From contig NC_079510.1 in assembly GCF_030052815.1 (NCBI RefSeq), forward strand, positions 994,288-1,058,287: 64,000 nt of DNA, written 5' to 3'. The notes beneath the pieces were generated by a model, which was not told the origin of the DNA, searched no databases, and worked only from the letters and a program-made list of their open reading frames with translations. The stretch is from Hevea brasiliensis (taxonomy: Eukaryota; Streptophyta; Magnoliopsida; Malpighiales; Euphorbiaceae). Below are positions 37,952 through 50,534 of the stretch, in pieces. The translations under genes and the position numbers were made by a program. Within the stretch, counting starts at the first letter, position 1; every line of letters begins with the position of its first letter.

Positions 37952-40393
37952 ATGGTTATACAACAAGAAAGAAGAGATTACATTGTCCCAGGTCCAATTG
38001 ATCCAGAGCTTCTTCAGCTCCAGCCCCAACACCGTTCTGAAGGGATTTGGAATGACACGATTGAGCATGAAGTGCTTACGTGCAGGAGGCAGGGGAACAT
38101 ATTGCATTCTGACATTGATGACAGAACTGTTCCTCATCTTGCTGATTTGGGATTTATTGGTATTGCTAGATTAGGATTTTTCTCACTTGACTGGCATCTC
38201 ATTACTGCCTTTGTAAAGCGATGGCGATCGGAAACACTTACATTTATGATGCCAATTGGTGAGTGCACAATCAGTCTTTAGGATGTCGGCATTATTTTCG
38301 GTTTACCAGTACATGGTTCAGCTATTACTGGAATGTCATGGGCGGATTGGCCAAAAGTTTGTGAGATGTTGTTGGGCGCTAGACCACCCTAAAAAATGAT
38401 TCAAGGACATGCACTAAAGTTATCATGGCTAAATGATGAGTTTGGAGCTATTCCACATCATGTTGATGACTTAACATTGTTATGGCATGCAAGAGCATTC
38501 ATATTATGACTCATCGGATCGATGTTTCTTGACAAGACAAACTCACATGTGAACTTGATGTTCTTACCCCTTTTACAAGACTTGAGGGAAGCTGCGACAT
38601 ACAATTGGGGTGGAGCTTGCTTAGCCTTCCTTTATCGCGAGCTTTGCCGTGTTATTGTTACTGAAACAAAGGAGATTTTAGGACCACTATTTATTTGCAG
38701 ATATGGGCCTGGGAGAGATTTAAAGTAATCTCTCCATCAATAAGAGATCCATCGGCACCTCATGATGCACCCCTAGGTGCAAGGTTTGTCACTAAAATAT
38801 ATATATATATATATATATATAATTTTTTTTTCATTAAGAAAATATTAAATTGATTTTTATTGCATTACATTTTAAATTTTCTTATCAACTAATAGGTGGA
38901 GTAGAGCTCGACAGATCACTAAAGTAACAACCCATGTACTTTCGCAAATTCGATACAACCTTGACCGGATGCGACTTGAAGATGTAAACCAAAATTCAAT
39001 AAATCTTACTTAAAATAAAATGTTATATTTTTTCTACATTTATAATTACTTGATGTTTTGCAAACATTCACTTGCAAGTTACATGGGAACCATATACTAA
39101 AGAATTATTGGATGAGCTGCCCGACATATGTATCCAAGGCTGTCCCATTTGGAAGGCAGTGGTGCCATTAATTTGCTTACATATTATTGAATGGCACCAA
39201 CCTGACAGACTGATGAGGCAATTTGGTTTGGCCCAACCTATTCCACAACCACCCATGCAAACAAATGAGTTGCATGACATTACTCTTCGAGTTAGTGAGA
39301 GTAACTGGGCACACCACTATGCGGCATACATTAATTGTTGGAATAGGTGAGAACAGTACATTATTCAAGGGCAAGAAATGGCACAACCACTCCACCATGA
39401 TTCTGAATATATGAAGTGGTATTGTCGAGATGCGAGACGTTGGATCTCAATAAGTAAAGCTGCTATTAGTTGTGTGGTAATCCTTTACAACACATATTTT
39501 TTCATTATTAATTACTTAGTAATAATAATTTGATATTTTTTTAACAAAAAATATCAATGAAATGCATTAACCTTTTATTTTTACAGGAGGACACAATTGA
39601 GGATTATTTGCTAAAATTATAGAACCCATCAACACAAAATGTGGCAGAAGTTAAGCGTACATTAAGGAAAATGATGATTGCTTTAGAGGAAGAAAGTCGG
39701 CTTTATCAAATGCTACCTCCTCAGTCCGCACCTCAAGCAGCAACCTTTAATGATGAATTACAAGAGGACCAACCTTAGCCCTCACATAGAGCAGGACGAT
39801 GTCGATCACGTCCTGCTCGACGTCGTCAACACCCAGTGCGTCGAGGCTCTCCGCTCGATGATGTTTTGCCCCCACCTGTCGCATTTCACCCATACTGCAT
39901 GACATCAGCGCTTGATACTTCTGATCCTATTCCCTCAACTCTTGCACCTTCTGATCCAGGACCATCCACAATATTCCAACCTTATTCAGAATCTATCCCC
40001 CCTCATTACACTGGTTGGATGCCTTTTGACTATACTGAGAGTCAGTAGCCGCAAACACCATTCAGCGGCTTATTTGCTCCTTTTGGCAGACCATCTACCA
40101 TTAGGCCATCACACTATAGTTCTAATCAATTTAGTGGATATAGTTCAGATCAATACTTTGCACCATATCAGTCTGGTGCCTTAGGCCATATTCCATCTGG
40201 TGCGGGTCTATTTGGACACCATAAACAAAGTGCTGTGCATTATACTGCACAGGGGGAATCATCAAGACGATAACAAGGGCAACCTAGTTAACCTCAATAT
40301 GCACAAGGTGATCTAGAAGAACATCAAGGAGGGGGACAACATCGACTTCTTTGACCGAGACGACATATACGAAGACTGAGTTGTGGCACATGA
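37952..40393 (+). pseudogene. Plant mobile domain (PMD) protein gene, decayed
   Basis: The frame begins near 37952 (MVIQQERRDYIVPGP). The PMD core is clear: FSLDWHLITAFVKRWRSETL, PIGECTISL, DVGIIFGLPVHG, LTLLWHARAFIL, ATYNWGGACLAFLYRELCR, then QIWAWERF after a one-base shift near 38690. Exons continue at about 38896 (WSRARQITKV), 39077 (WEPYTKELLDELPDIC), and 39588 onward (EDTIEDYLL), ending in a Ser/Pro-rich tail. Intron 38782-38895 has good ends; the next acceptor appears mutated (TG instead of AG before CAAGTTACATGG). At least six stops interrupt. Host PMD proteins such as MAIN and MAIL1 work in transcriptional silencing and genome stability; transposon PMDs form a large related pool. The role in the element is unknown. 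Confidence 0.85.
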
Positions 40394-41275
40394 TTGACTT
40401 AAATATTTGCTTTTATTTGTATATTAATCATGAATACTTATCGTAATTTATATTTTGTTTTAGGTCAATTGCTGCGATATGCTAGTCTAAATTTTTAATA
40501 TATTTTGCATAATTCAATTGAAAATAAAAAAGTAATTATAATAAGAGTAAAAATCAATATCACATGGAAATTAATTTAATTAAGGATAATAAATTTTTTT
40601 AACTATTTTTTTTTGTCTCATATGACTTAAATTTTAATATTTTAAAGAAAAACAAATTTATTTCTTCTTTTTTTTTATTTCTTTTTTTTGTACAAAATTA
40701 ACATGTCCTAAAAAATAAAACAGAAAAATTTTCTGGTTCAAATATTATATCTATTATTATTATTTTATCTATAAAAAAAATCACACTTTACACATTAATT
40801 TTGTTAATAATATTAAATAAATTTAAGTTGTTGCAAAGTAGACCTGTATGGTAAACATTCCTAATCATGAATTTGGTACTAAAAGAAAATAAATTACAAT
40901 ATTTAAATTATATATTGTTATAAATGGTTACATATAATATTTAATAATTTTATTTCTTTTAATACTTCAATTTAATATTTGCAATCAATAAAATAAATTA
41001 TCCACATTTATTATAAAATGCAAATTATTTTAATTGACGGTAATTATTTTTTTTTACTATTTTTTCTATCTCATATAACTTGAATTTTAATAATTTTAAA
41101 CAATAAATTTTATTTACTATACAAAAATTTTAATAAATTTTATATTATCAATATAATGTAAATATTAAAAAAGTGCAATGTAAATATTAAAGTAGAGTTA
41201 AATATTAATATATTTCTTAATTAATGTAAATAAATATTAATTATTAAGTACATGTTGTCGGAACGGGAGGTCTTT
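40394..41275. other. AT-rich tail of the PMD-MULE, no gene seen
   Basis: Low-complexity sequence between the PMD gene and the right palindrome array. Confidence 0.7.
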
Positions 41276-41409
41276 GGAGGCCATTCATAATGGCGTGCAG
41301 GTGCAGGAACGTCATTTTGAATAGCGTCTGCATCCTGCACGCCATTTTAAATAGCCTCCGCCTTTTTGAATAGCGTTAGGAGCCTTGCACGCGAATTTGA
41401 ATAGCGTTT
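41276..41409. repeat. Right subterminal array of 23-nt imperfect palindromes
   Basis: Units at 41276-41298, 41307-41329, 41337-41359, 41357-41379 (half-decayed, overlapping) and 41387-41409. Same arm pattern as the left array (CGCCATT ... AATAGCGT). Start-to-start distances are 31, 30, 20 and 30 bp. Confidence 0.88.
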
Positions 41410-41631
41410 TTATAGCGCTCACCCCGATTTCATAATTTTTCTTCAGTCTACCTTGTTTTCATAATTTTTGCTCCACTGTGCCTTTGTACGGTAAAAATCC
41501 CAATAATAATAATAAAATGGGAAATGGCAAGTGGAAGGATCACTATTGTCAATTGGGTTGAAAAAGTCTCAGGAAAGAGATAGAATATGCGAGAGAAAAA
41601 GAACAATTAATTTAAATAAGAAATGAGATTT

Positions 41632-43331
<1,700 letters not shown>

Positions 43332-43445
43332 CTTTCTCTATCTCTTTCTGATTTGCTGCTAAATTTTCTTGTTTTCCTGATATTGGAGTAATAAGAGAGA
43401 TACTATATGCTTGAGCTGGTGGATGTAGACATTCCACGTGGGATT
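43332..43445 (-). promoter_or_regulatory. LHCB5 proximal promoter with a G-box
   Basis: A perfect palindromic G-box CCACGTGG lies at 43434-43441, about 100 bp upstream of the ATG. A TATA-like CATATAGTAT follows nearer the gene (about 43402-43412). G-boxes bound by bZIP and bHLH factors are typical of light-regulated photosynthesis genes. Transcription start not determined. Confidence 0.6.
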
Positions 43446-43561
43446 CATTTTCTAGGGTTGTGATTGGTTGGTGAAAAAGGATGTGTAATCTGAAACTGAG
43501 ATTTGATAGGCCAGTTCTACTGACTTGGCAGATTATAGTGCCGACATGGATAATATTTTAG

Positions 43562-44385
43562 ATTGACCTATCCAAATTCCCATCGTCCCTTTTTATGTGG
43601 ATCAACTCAATTTGTTTCTTGCGGACTGTTGCATATCCATGCCTTTAATATTTTAATATTTTAAATAAAAATTATTTAATTACAAATTATCTAAATATAT
43701 AATTTTACTTGTGGAATTCCAGCGGAAAAATAATAAATGTACATTATTAAAATTAAATATAAAATAGAATTCAACATAAATAAAATATAAACACTTCCTC
43801 ATTAAATAGGAAATATATTACTTTTGTTATATACTTTACTAACTCTCTATTTGCTTCAAAATGTTCAAAGAACATATAATTTTTTTTTGTCCATTTTAAG
43901 TTTTTATCTTTTATTTAATTATGTTTTTTTTTTTAATATACATGCTTTGATATAAATCAAAATTGTGCCTTTTTACCATATACAAGTTGCATTACAATTC
44001 ATTCTTTGCATTGAAAGTCTTGAACGAGCATTCAATTAAAATCAACTTTTCATTCTTTACATTGAAAGTCTTGAATGATCATTCAATTAAAATCAACTTT
44101 GAATCGTAATAATCAAATTAATTGAAATTCTACTTTTATAAATTGAACTAAGTAGGGAATTGAATTGAATCGAACTGTACTAATTCAAACTTGATATGAA
44201 CAATTTCGGCCACTTAATGGGCTTTTAAATTTGCACCTATATACAACTGACTTTTAAATTAAATCAATCAAAATCTACTTAAATATTAGCATATACACCA
44301 TCAAAATTTACTAAACTTGATCAAAATCAAAATCTACTCAAAGGAATCTCAACTCAATCTATATAAACATCAGCATATACACGAG
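43562..44385. other. AT-rich spacer with a 51-bp tandem duplication
   Basis: No gene seen. A ~50-bp unit (CATTCTTTGCATTGAAAGTC...) is duplicated in tandem at 44000-44049 and 44051-44101. CAAAATCTACT motifs recur on both sides of the next element. Confidence 0.7.
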
Positions 44386-44805
44386 GGCTGTGTAGTTTTG
44401 GTTCAATTCGGGATCTGCCTAAGAACCGAAACCGAATCAAAATTTCGGTATGGTTTCAGTTCGATTCTTCAGTGTTTTGGTTCTAATTCGGCATGGTTCT
44501 CGATTTTTTTATTTCGGTTTGGCTCGGTACGGTTCCAATTCGGTTCTCCATTCTTAAAACAATTTTATGTAATTATTTTATTAAAAAAGTCACATTTGAA
44601 TTAGCATTTAAGTTTTGAATTGGGTTATTAATACATATTATATCATATAATATATTTTAAGTATTTCTAAATTATATAATCCTTAATTATAAAGTACATA
44701 TATAATTTAAGATTAAATATATTATCTAATATAGTAGTATAATATTTGTTTTAACTATTTTTTTATTATGAAATATTTAGCAATAAGATACAAATATAAT
44801 TATGA

Positions 44806-44842
<37 letters not shown>

Positions 44843-45206
44843 GAAAAGTACATTTATAATTAAGAATTATAAAGTAATATAATGTATTTATTATTACACT
44901 ATTAAGAAAAAAATGTAGAGAAATGAAATATAATATTATGTTATATTTACTTCATAATTAAATATACATATATAAATATATATAATTACATAAAAAATAT
45001 GTAATAAATCTAAAAAAAATAGAAAAACATATATATAAATTCGGTTCTCTGCTTAGTTTTGGTTCAATACAGTTCCGATTTAATTCTTAGTGAAGAATCA
45101 AAACCAAACTAAAGTTTCAAAATAACTTCGGTTCAATACGATTCCTATCGATTTGGTATGGTTCTTTGATTCGGTTTGGAACTCTCAAAAATCATGCACA
45201 ACCCCC
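44386..45206. repeat. Non-autonomous TIR element rich in TTCGGTT motifs
   Basis: The left end GGGCTGTGTAGTTTTGGTTC is matched by an inverted right end (minus strand GGGTTGTGCATGATTTTTG). Both subterminal zones are packed with TCGGTT/TTGGTTC motifs, the middle is pure AT-rich filler with an (AT)n tract (44811-44839). No target duplication found. The end sequence resembles hAT-type MITEs, tentatively. Confidence 0.6.
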
Positions 45207-45559
45207 AAAATCTACTTAAATTAATCAGAATCAGTATAGAAATCTCAATTCAATCTCAATACACCAAACAATAGCAACAAAGAATAGACACGATAGTAGC
45301 AACTCAATCTTAATATACCCAACACTATCAAAATCTCCATAAACGGCAATAATGGTTGAGTAGACAAGAGCTTGCTTTGCATGAACAATACCTGATGGAG
45401 ATCAGATATATAGGGAAGAGCAGATGCAGCGAGGGCTATGAGGTTTTGAACTTCAATGCAACAACAAATCGATAGAGTAAATTGGCATGGGAAGAGTAGA
45501 CCATAGAGGATGAGCCACTAGTTCCCATATTCACATCAAATTACCTCTTAGGAGATTAA

Positions 45560-46375
45560 GGGCCTGTTTGGATTAACTGTTGAATACAACTGATAGCTGT
45601 TTGCTGATAGCTGTTACTGTTAGCTGATAGCTGATAACTGATAGCTGATAATAGCTGTTTTATATTAAGTGTTTGGTAAAATTATATTTAGCTGTTGCTG
45701 TTAATACGTGAAATGACTAATAATGGTATATATCATATAATTTATTTTATTATTTAAATAAATATAAAATTATAAATTTATTACATTATATTATTTATTT
45801 TATTATTAAATTAAATATATAATTATTAAATTAATATATTATATTATTTAAATAAATATATAATTATTAATCTTTTATATTATATCATTTATTTTATTAT
45901 TGAAATAAGAAAATAATTATTTTTTAAGATAATTAAATAATTTTAAAAATATAGATAAAATAATAAAATAATTATTATTGTTAATAGAAAAATTTATAAT
46001 TAATTTTAAATTTTTGGATATAAATAAATATTTTATATTTTATGTTATTAATAAAAAAATATTTTAACAAAGTTGAAATACGTTAATTAAAATGTTAAAA
46101 TTACAAATAAAAAAATAAAAATATTAATAATATTAATTTTCAAGTTATATAAAAAAGGATAATATGGTCAAAATAAAAAATAAAATCAGATCAGCTATCA
46201 GCTGATGAGAAACAGCTCTAAAAATAGAGCTGATAGAAACTGCAGCTGATGGGTATCATATCAGTTGCCCATCAGCTATCAGCTCTTTTTTTCTAAGTTT
46301 ACCAAACACCACAATTTACCTGTTTGAGTGTCTATCAGCTATCAGCTGCACCCAACAGGTAAACCAAACACCCCC
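45560..46375. mobile_element. PIF/Harbinger-like MITE with AGCTGATAGCTG subterminal arrays
   Basis: Ends GGGCCTGTTTGGATTAACTG and, inverted at the right, GGGGGTGTTTGGTTTACCTG. Both are flanked by TAA (45557-45559 and 46376-46378), the 3-bp duplication expected for PIF/Harbinger. Subterminal zones (45580-45655 and 46190-46350) hold many copies of the palindromic-rich AGCTGATAGCTGAT. No coding capacity; 816 bp. Confidence 0.8.
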
Positions 46376-46484
46376 TAAATACACTTAATAACCCCCAAAT
46401 TCTAACTCAACCCTTAAAATGTACCACCACTACTAGCAATTACAGTAGGAGAAAGTAGAGCTCAATCTCAAATATAATAAGGTT

Positions 46485-46709
46485 TGTTAGCATAATTACA
46501 GCAATTAGTATGATTATAAGATATTTGTGTAGCATAATTACAGCAATTAGCATGATTATAGGAGATTTATGTAGTATAATTACAACAATTATTATTCTTG
46601 TCTAAATTAGCTCATATTCTCATGTATAAATAGATGTAATATCTCTGTAAATAAGATACAGACAAATACATAATCCTTTCCTTCATTACTTGTATTCTTT
46701 CTTCTAACA
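46485..46709 (+). repeat. Copia-type solo LTR
   Basis: 225 bp, TGTTAG...CTAACA, flanked by a perfect 5-bp duplication AGGTT (46480-46484 and 46710-46714). A TATA-like TGTATAAATAG is near 46624. Three tandem copies of a ~43-bp unit with CATAATTACAGCAATTAG fill the 5' part. Confidence 0.9.
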
Positions 46710-46848
46710 AGGTTTATGGATAGACTGAGCCAACCAATTCAATCAATTCCATTTAACATGTACTCTTCCGTTATCAAAGAATGTGACGTTGATGAAGCTC
46801 TTTACTTGCGTTTTTGCCTCATTTAGTAACGAACCTCAGGGAGTTGGT

Positions 46849-47365
46849 AAGGGCCACCGTCCTCTTAAAATTTTAACTTTTAATTTAGATGAGTGTAAAT
46901 GTTGACATGTATTTAATAGATTATCATATTTTGTTCCAGAGAATTTCTAAAATAGTTTAAAATGTTGATTTTTTTTATTAGACCAATTAAACAAAAAAAA
47001 AATTAATGAGCATATTTTCTAATAATTTAAAAAATTATTTTTTTATTGTCCTAGTTAAAACTAAAATTAGTGGTCCATATTTTTTAAATTTAATAAAAAA
47101 GAATTTTTAAAAAAATTCAAAATATACAAGACACTTAAGTTTAAATGTTGCATATGTCCAATATAAGACTTAGAGTTTAAAAGGAGATCACTGCCCTCAA
47201 ATTTTAACTTTTAATTTGGAGTAATTTAAATATGGGGATGTCCTTAATAGACTTTCACATTTAGCCCATAAAAAATTTCTAACAAAATTTTATAACGTTG
47301 ATATTTTTTTATTAGCCCAATTAAATAAAAAAATGTAATGAGCTTATATTCTAATAATTTAAAGG
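46849..47365. repeat. Imperfect direct duplication, about 180 bp
   Basis: 46849-47030 and 47188-47365 share blocks such as CTCTTAAAATTTTAACTTTT / CCTCAAATTTTAACTTTT and ATTCTAATAATTTAAA. Related sequence returns near 50280-50400. No gene. Confidence 0.6.
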
Positions 47366-47685
47366 TCTAATGATACTAAAAAGCCAAACCTTTGCATGTG
47401 TTTGCATTTTAATTCCTTTTAATTTTGACAAAATAAGCTAATTTTTGAGAGGTTGCATAAATTTTTTCCAATTTTCAAATCCAATTTGGGGAAGTGTGGC
47501 CCAACATAATTGGCATGCTATGTGGCTTTTTTTTTTTATTATAATCATGTCGGCCCACATGACGTATCTTCATAAAATTAAAAAAAAAGAATCTCTCTTA
47601 CACTCAAGCTGTAGACAAATGATAGAAGATTTACATTTTATTTGGCTGAAGTGTAAGGAGGTAAGTTAAGGTAAGATAAAGTTTT

Positions 47686-48822
47686 TTAATGTTACTTTGT
47701 TTGGGAGGAAGGTATATAAATGATGGTTTACAAGACTTATATTATTATGATAAAGGTAAGGGAAGGTAAAGTAAGTATTAAAATTACAAAAATAACCTTA
47801 TGAATTTAATTTTCAATTGCTACCAGAAAACTTTGATTCATTACCTTGATGTTACTCGCAGGAATGATGTTCGCCCAAACACTGCTCGCTCACAATATGT
47901 TCGCCCTAGTAGGTGATCCATCCATCGCCTAGTAACCAAAAGGGGTGTTCAGACATATAACCAGGAGACGAGAGATCTCCCTCTCTCCAAACATGACTTT
48001 GAGATACTCGCTTGATGAGTTAGAGTCCTAATCTGAAGATGACTCTAAGACTAAAAAGGACTCTACTAACAAGATAGTCCAATATATTCAAAGATTAAGC
48101 CCCCATCATAATGTAGCACTCTTAATTCCAATGAGAGTCTAACTGATGCCTATATATATATATGTATAACCTTTCCCTCAAGTCTTCTCTCTCATTCTCC
48201 AATTGCTAATACTAACTTAGGCATCAGAGTGATGGTCAACTAACCTACTCGGCTCTCTTTTGTTTTGCATCCGTAGAGATTCCTGTGATATCATAACTCA
48301 TAAGTTGCTCCTTTTTTTTTAGCCATAAAAGTCTTTATATGTTTATTGATATAATGGTATAGTTTCTCATTTCCTCTTTTGTTTTTGTTTGACATGGACA
48401 TAGATCAATTACACAAAAGTTTGTGACTCTGTTCCTAGAGTGGACAAAAATTACTGGAAAATCATGAAGTGTAATTTATTGATATATATATATATATATT
48501 TAAACCTAACGTAAATAGGTGGGTTGAGAAATAGGTTAACATAAATAGGAGGATTAAGTAATCAATGTAAATAGGTTACTGTTAATTTTTAACAAGGATA
48601 TCAGTGGAAATAAGTAACATACATTTATAAAAATCTTCCCAAACACTCCCAAATTGGTGAGTTAGAAATTGAGGTTTTGGAGTTTTTTAAAAACCTCCAA
48701 AAACCCTCCAAAAACCCTCTAAAAACCTTACCTCTGCATAAAACCTTCATCCCAAACAAGTGGGTTATGCACCTATTACCTTAAAAACCTTACCTTACCT
48801 TCAAAAAACTTTCCCAAACATA
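47686..48822. repeat. Nested repeat with gypsy-LTR-like core
   Basis: The outer ends look inverted (TTTGTTTGGGAGG at the left, CCCAAACATAG at the right). The core, about 47855-48300, has LTR features: TATATATATGTATAACC, then CTCATTCTC, and CTTAGGCATCAGAGTG, a motif typical of Ty3-gypsy LTR R/U5 regions. Boundaries uncertain. Confidence 0.45.
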
Positions 48823-49402
48823 GTGTTAAAGGAGGAGGAGTCTCTGAATCTTAGCCTGGCAATTGTCATAGATTCTGATGGAAACAGAAAAAGGAAAAGA
48901 AAAAGGAAGATAAGTTATATTTTTTATTTTGCAAGGAACTTGTATGAAGGTTGTGAAGGGAAGATTTTAGGCTACTCCAAGTTAGAGAACACATGATAAA
49001 ACCAAATCATAAAAGAAAAGGAATGGTTGAAGATGGAAAAGGTCTTCATTTGATCGCTTGCTTTTCATTACTACAACTACTATTGATTAGAACAATTTAG
49101 GCACAACTTTGGAGAATCTAATTGAACCATACCAAAGTGTGTCTTTAACTGGGGACTACGTGGAAACCCTTATTGGCTATTTTGCAGATGGCTAATTTGC
49201 TAGGCTTCTCACATGAAATCATCTTCTATAAGGAGTTCATCATCCTTCCCAATAAACACAAAATGGTTTTGATAGTCTTCAAACATGCAACTTTCACCTT
49301 GTGGCTAACTATAAAATGCCATATTGTCTCAAAAACTAACATCTAATGAACAAAGAAAACTGATACTAGGAGAACTACTAAGTCATGCACAAGTTTTCTT
49401 CC

Positions 49403-49646
49403 TCATGGCATAGTGCATTCATCGAACACTTTAAAGCTTTCTTTTAGTAAAAACCTCGCGTTAACTCTAGAATTGGGGATAGAAAGTTCAAAATCCATAA
49501 TGCAAGCAATAGCTTTAGCTGAAATTATAGGGTCATAAAGGAGAGAATACCACTTATCATGCAATTCTATGATCGTATATTTTTGCAAAAATCTCATTGC
49601 TCCTTTAGTAAGTGCTTCTGAAAAGTGCCTACCTGAAATAAAAAAC
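49403..49646 (-). pseudogene. Captured exon resembling the MCRS (microspherule protein) N-terminal domain
   Basis: Minus-strand frame beginning after an acceptor-like TTTCAG with GRHFSEALTKGAMRFLQKYT, then IIELHDKWYSLLYDPIISAK. The pattern ALxKGAxxFxxKxTxxELxxxWxSLLYDP is that of the MCRS_N region found in plant FHA-domain proteins. It ends FDECTMP at 49403. Only one exon is seen, no FHA domain. It sits between the long TIRs, so it is probably a captured gene fragment. Assignment is from motif memory. Confidence 0.55.
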
Positions 49647-50108
49647 AAAACCAAAATGATAGCATTTTAAATTCTCTTATTTTCTTTCACAAACTGATTT
49701 TAATTTTCCATTTTGAAAAATACCTAGGATTTCAAAATAGCAGGAAAACAAAAGCAGATATCAAGTAAAAATTTCAAGAATATAGGAATAATAAGTTGGA
49801 AGTGAGAAAAAATTGAGTGAAATGAGAAAAGAGTTATATGAGAAAAGAATTATAACTCAATGGAAAAAGCTTAGAGAGAGTGAGAAAGAGTGAGAGGGAG
49901 GGAAGGAGGGAATTTTTTTTTTTTTTAATTTTATTATGATGTATCATGTGGGGCCACATGGCATGCCAACAATGCTGGGACACACTTTCCTCAAATTAGA
50001 TTTCAAAATTGGACAAAATTTCTTTAACCTTTCAAAAATGGACTTATTCTACCAAAATTAAAAGGTTTGGAATTAATTGCAAAAACACACAAAATTTTGG
50101 CTTTTTAG

Positions 50109-50534
50109 AATGATTATGCCTAATTTAAGAGGATTTTTTTTTTAATTTTCCCAACTAAATTGAAAAATTAATAACTCATATTTTTAAAATTTACTTTAAT
50201 AAAAAAAATTTAAAAAGAATCAAATTATGAGTGCGATTTAGGTATAAATATTGCATCCATCATTATTCTTTATATCTAAATGTCGTGTCCGTCATTTATT
50301 GATATCTTTTATTCACCTAATTAAACGAAAAATTTAATGGGCTAATATTCTAATAATTTAAGAGTTTTTTTATTTGCCTAACTAAATTGAAAAATTAATG
50401 GCTATACATTTTAATTTTTCTTTTAAGTAATAAAACAATAATTTAAAAAGAGTAATGTACATAAGACACCTAGAAATACAGGCTGCATCCGTCATTAGCC
50501 GCCTTAGGTATAAATGTTATGTCTGTCATTGGCC
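50109..50534. other. Spacer, no gene seen
   Basis: AT-rich, with blocks related to the duplication at 46849-47365 (ATATTCTAATAATTTAA). Confidence 0.6.

Larger units (their letters stand above)
32729..41501 (+). mobile_element. Mutator-like element carrying a plant mobile domain gene (PMD-MULE)
   Basis: 8773 bp with degenerate ~85-bp terminal inverted repeats: the left end GGGGAATTTACCGTAC matches the right end read inverted as GGGATTTTTACCGTAC, and both repeats finish GGGGTGAG. A perfect 9-bp target duplication AATAATAAT flanks it, the usual MULE length, although it lies in a microsatellite. From left to right: TIR, palindrome array, probable 5'-UTR intron (about 33421-34260, GGTATGT...AATCAG), transposase, small unknown ORF, PMD gene, AT-rich tail, palindrome array, TIR. 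All three genes read on the + strand and all carry stops. PMD genes are known passengers of plant transposons; this combination with palindrome arrays is not one I can name. Confidence 0.88.
47376..50108. mobile_element. Long-TIR element, Pack-MULE-like, with a captured gene fragment
   Basis: About 170-bp terminal inverted repeats: the left CTAAAAAGCCAAACCTTTG... corresponds to the right end read on the minus strand as CTAAAAAGCCAAAATTTTG. Matching inner blocks include TTTTAATTTTG, GGCATGC(T/C)ATGTGGC and CCACATGA. Long TIRs fit MULEs; a clean 9-bp duplication was not found (AATGAT occurs on both sides, out of register). The body carries a nested element (about 47686-48822) and a host-gene fragment (49403-49646). 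Confidence 0.7.

Noticed and set aside
48760..48996. Basic 78-codon ORF with a KRKRKRK run
   Set aside because: Starts inside the end of a nested repeat, no homology recognised, basic run from low-complexity GAAAAAGGAAAAG.
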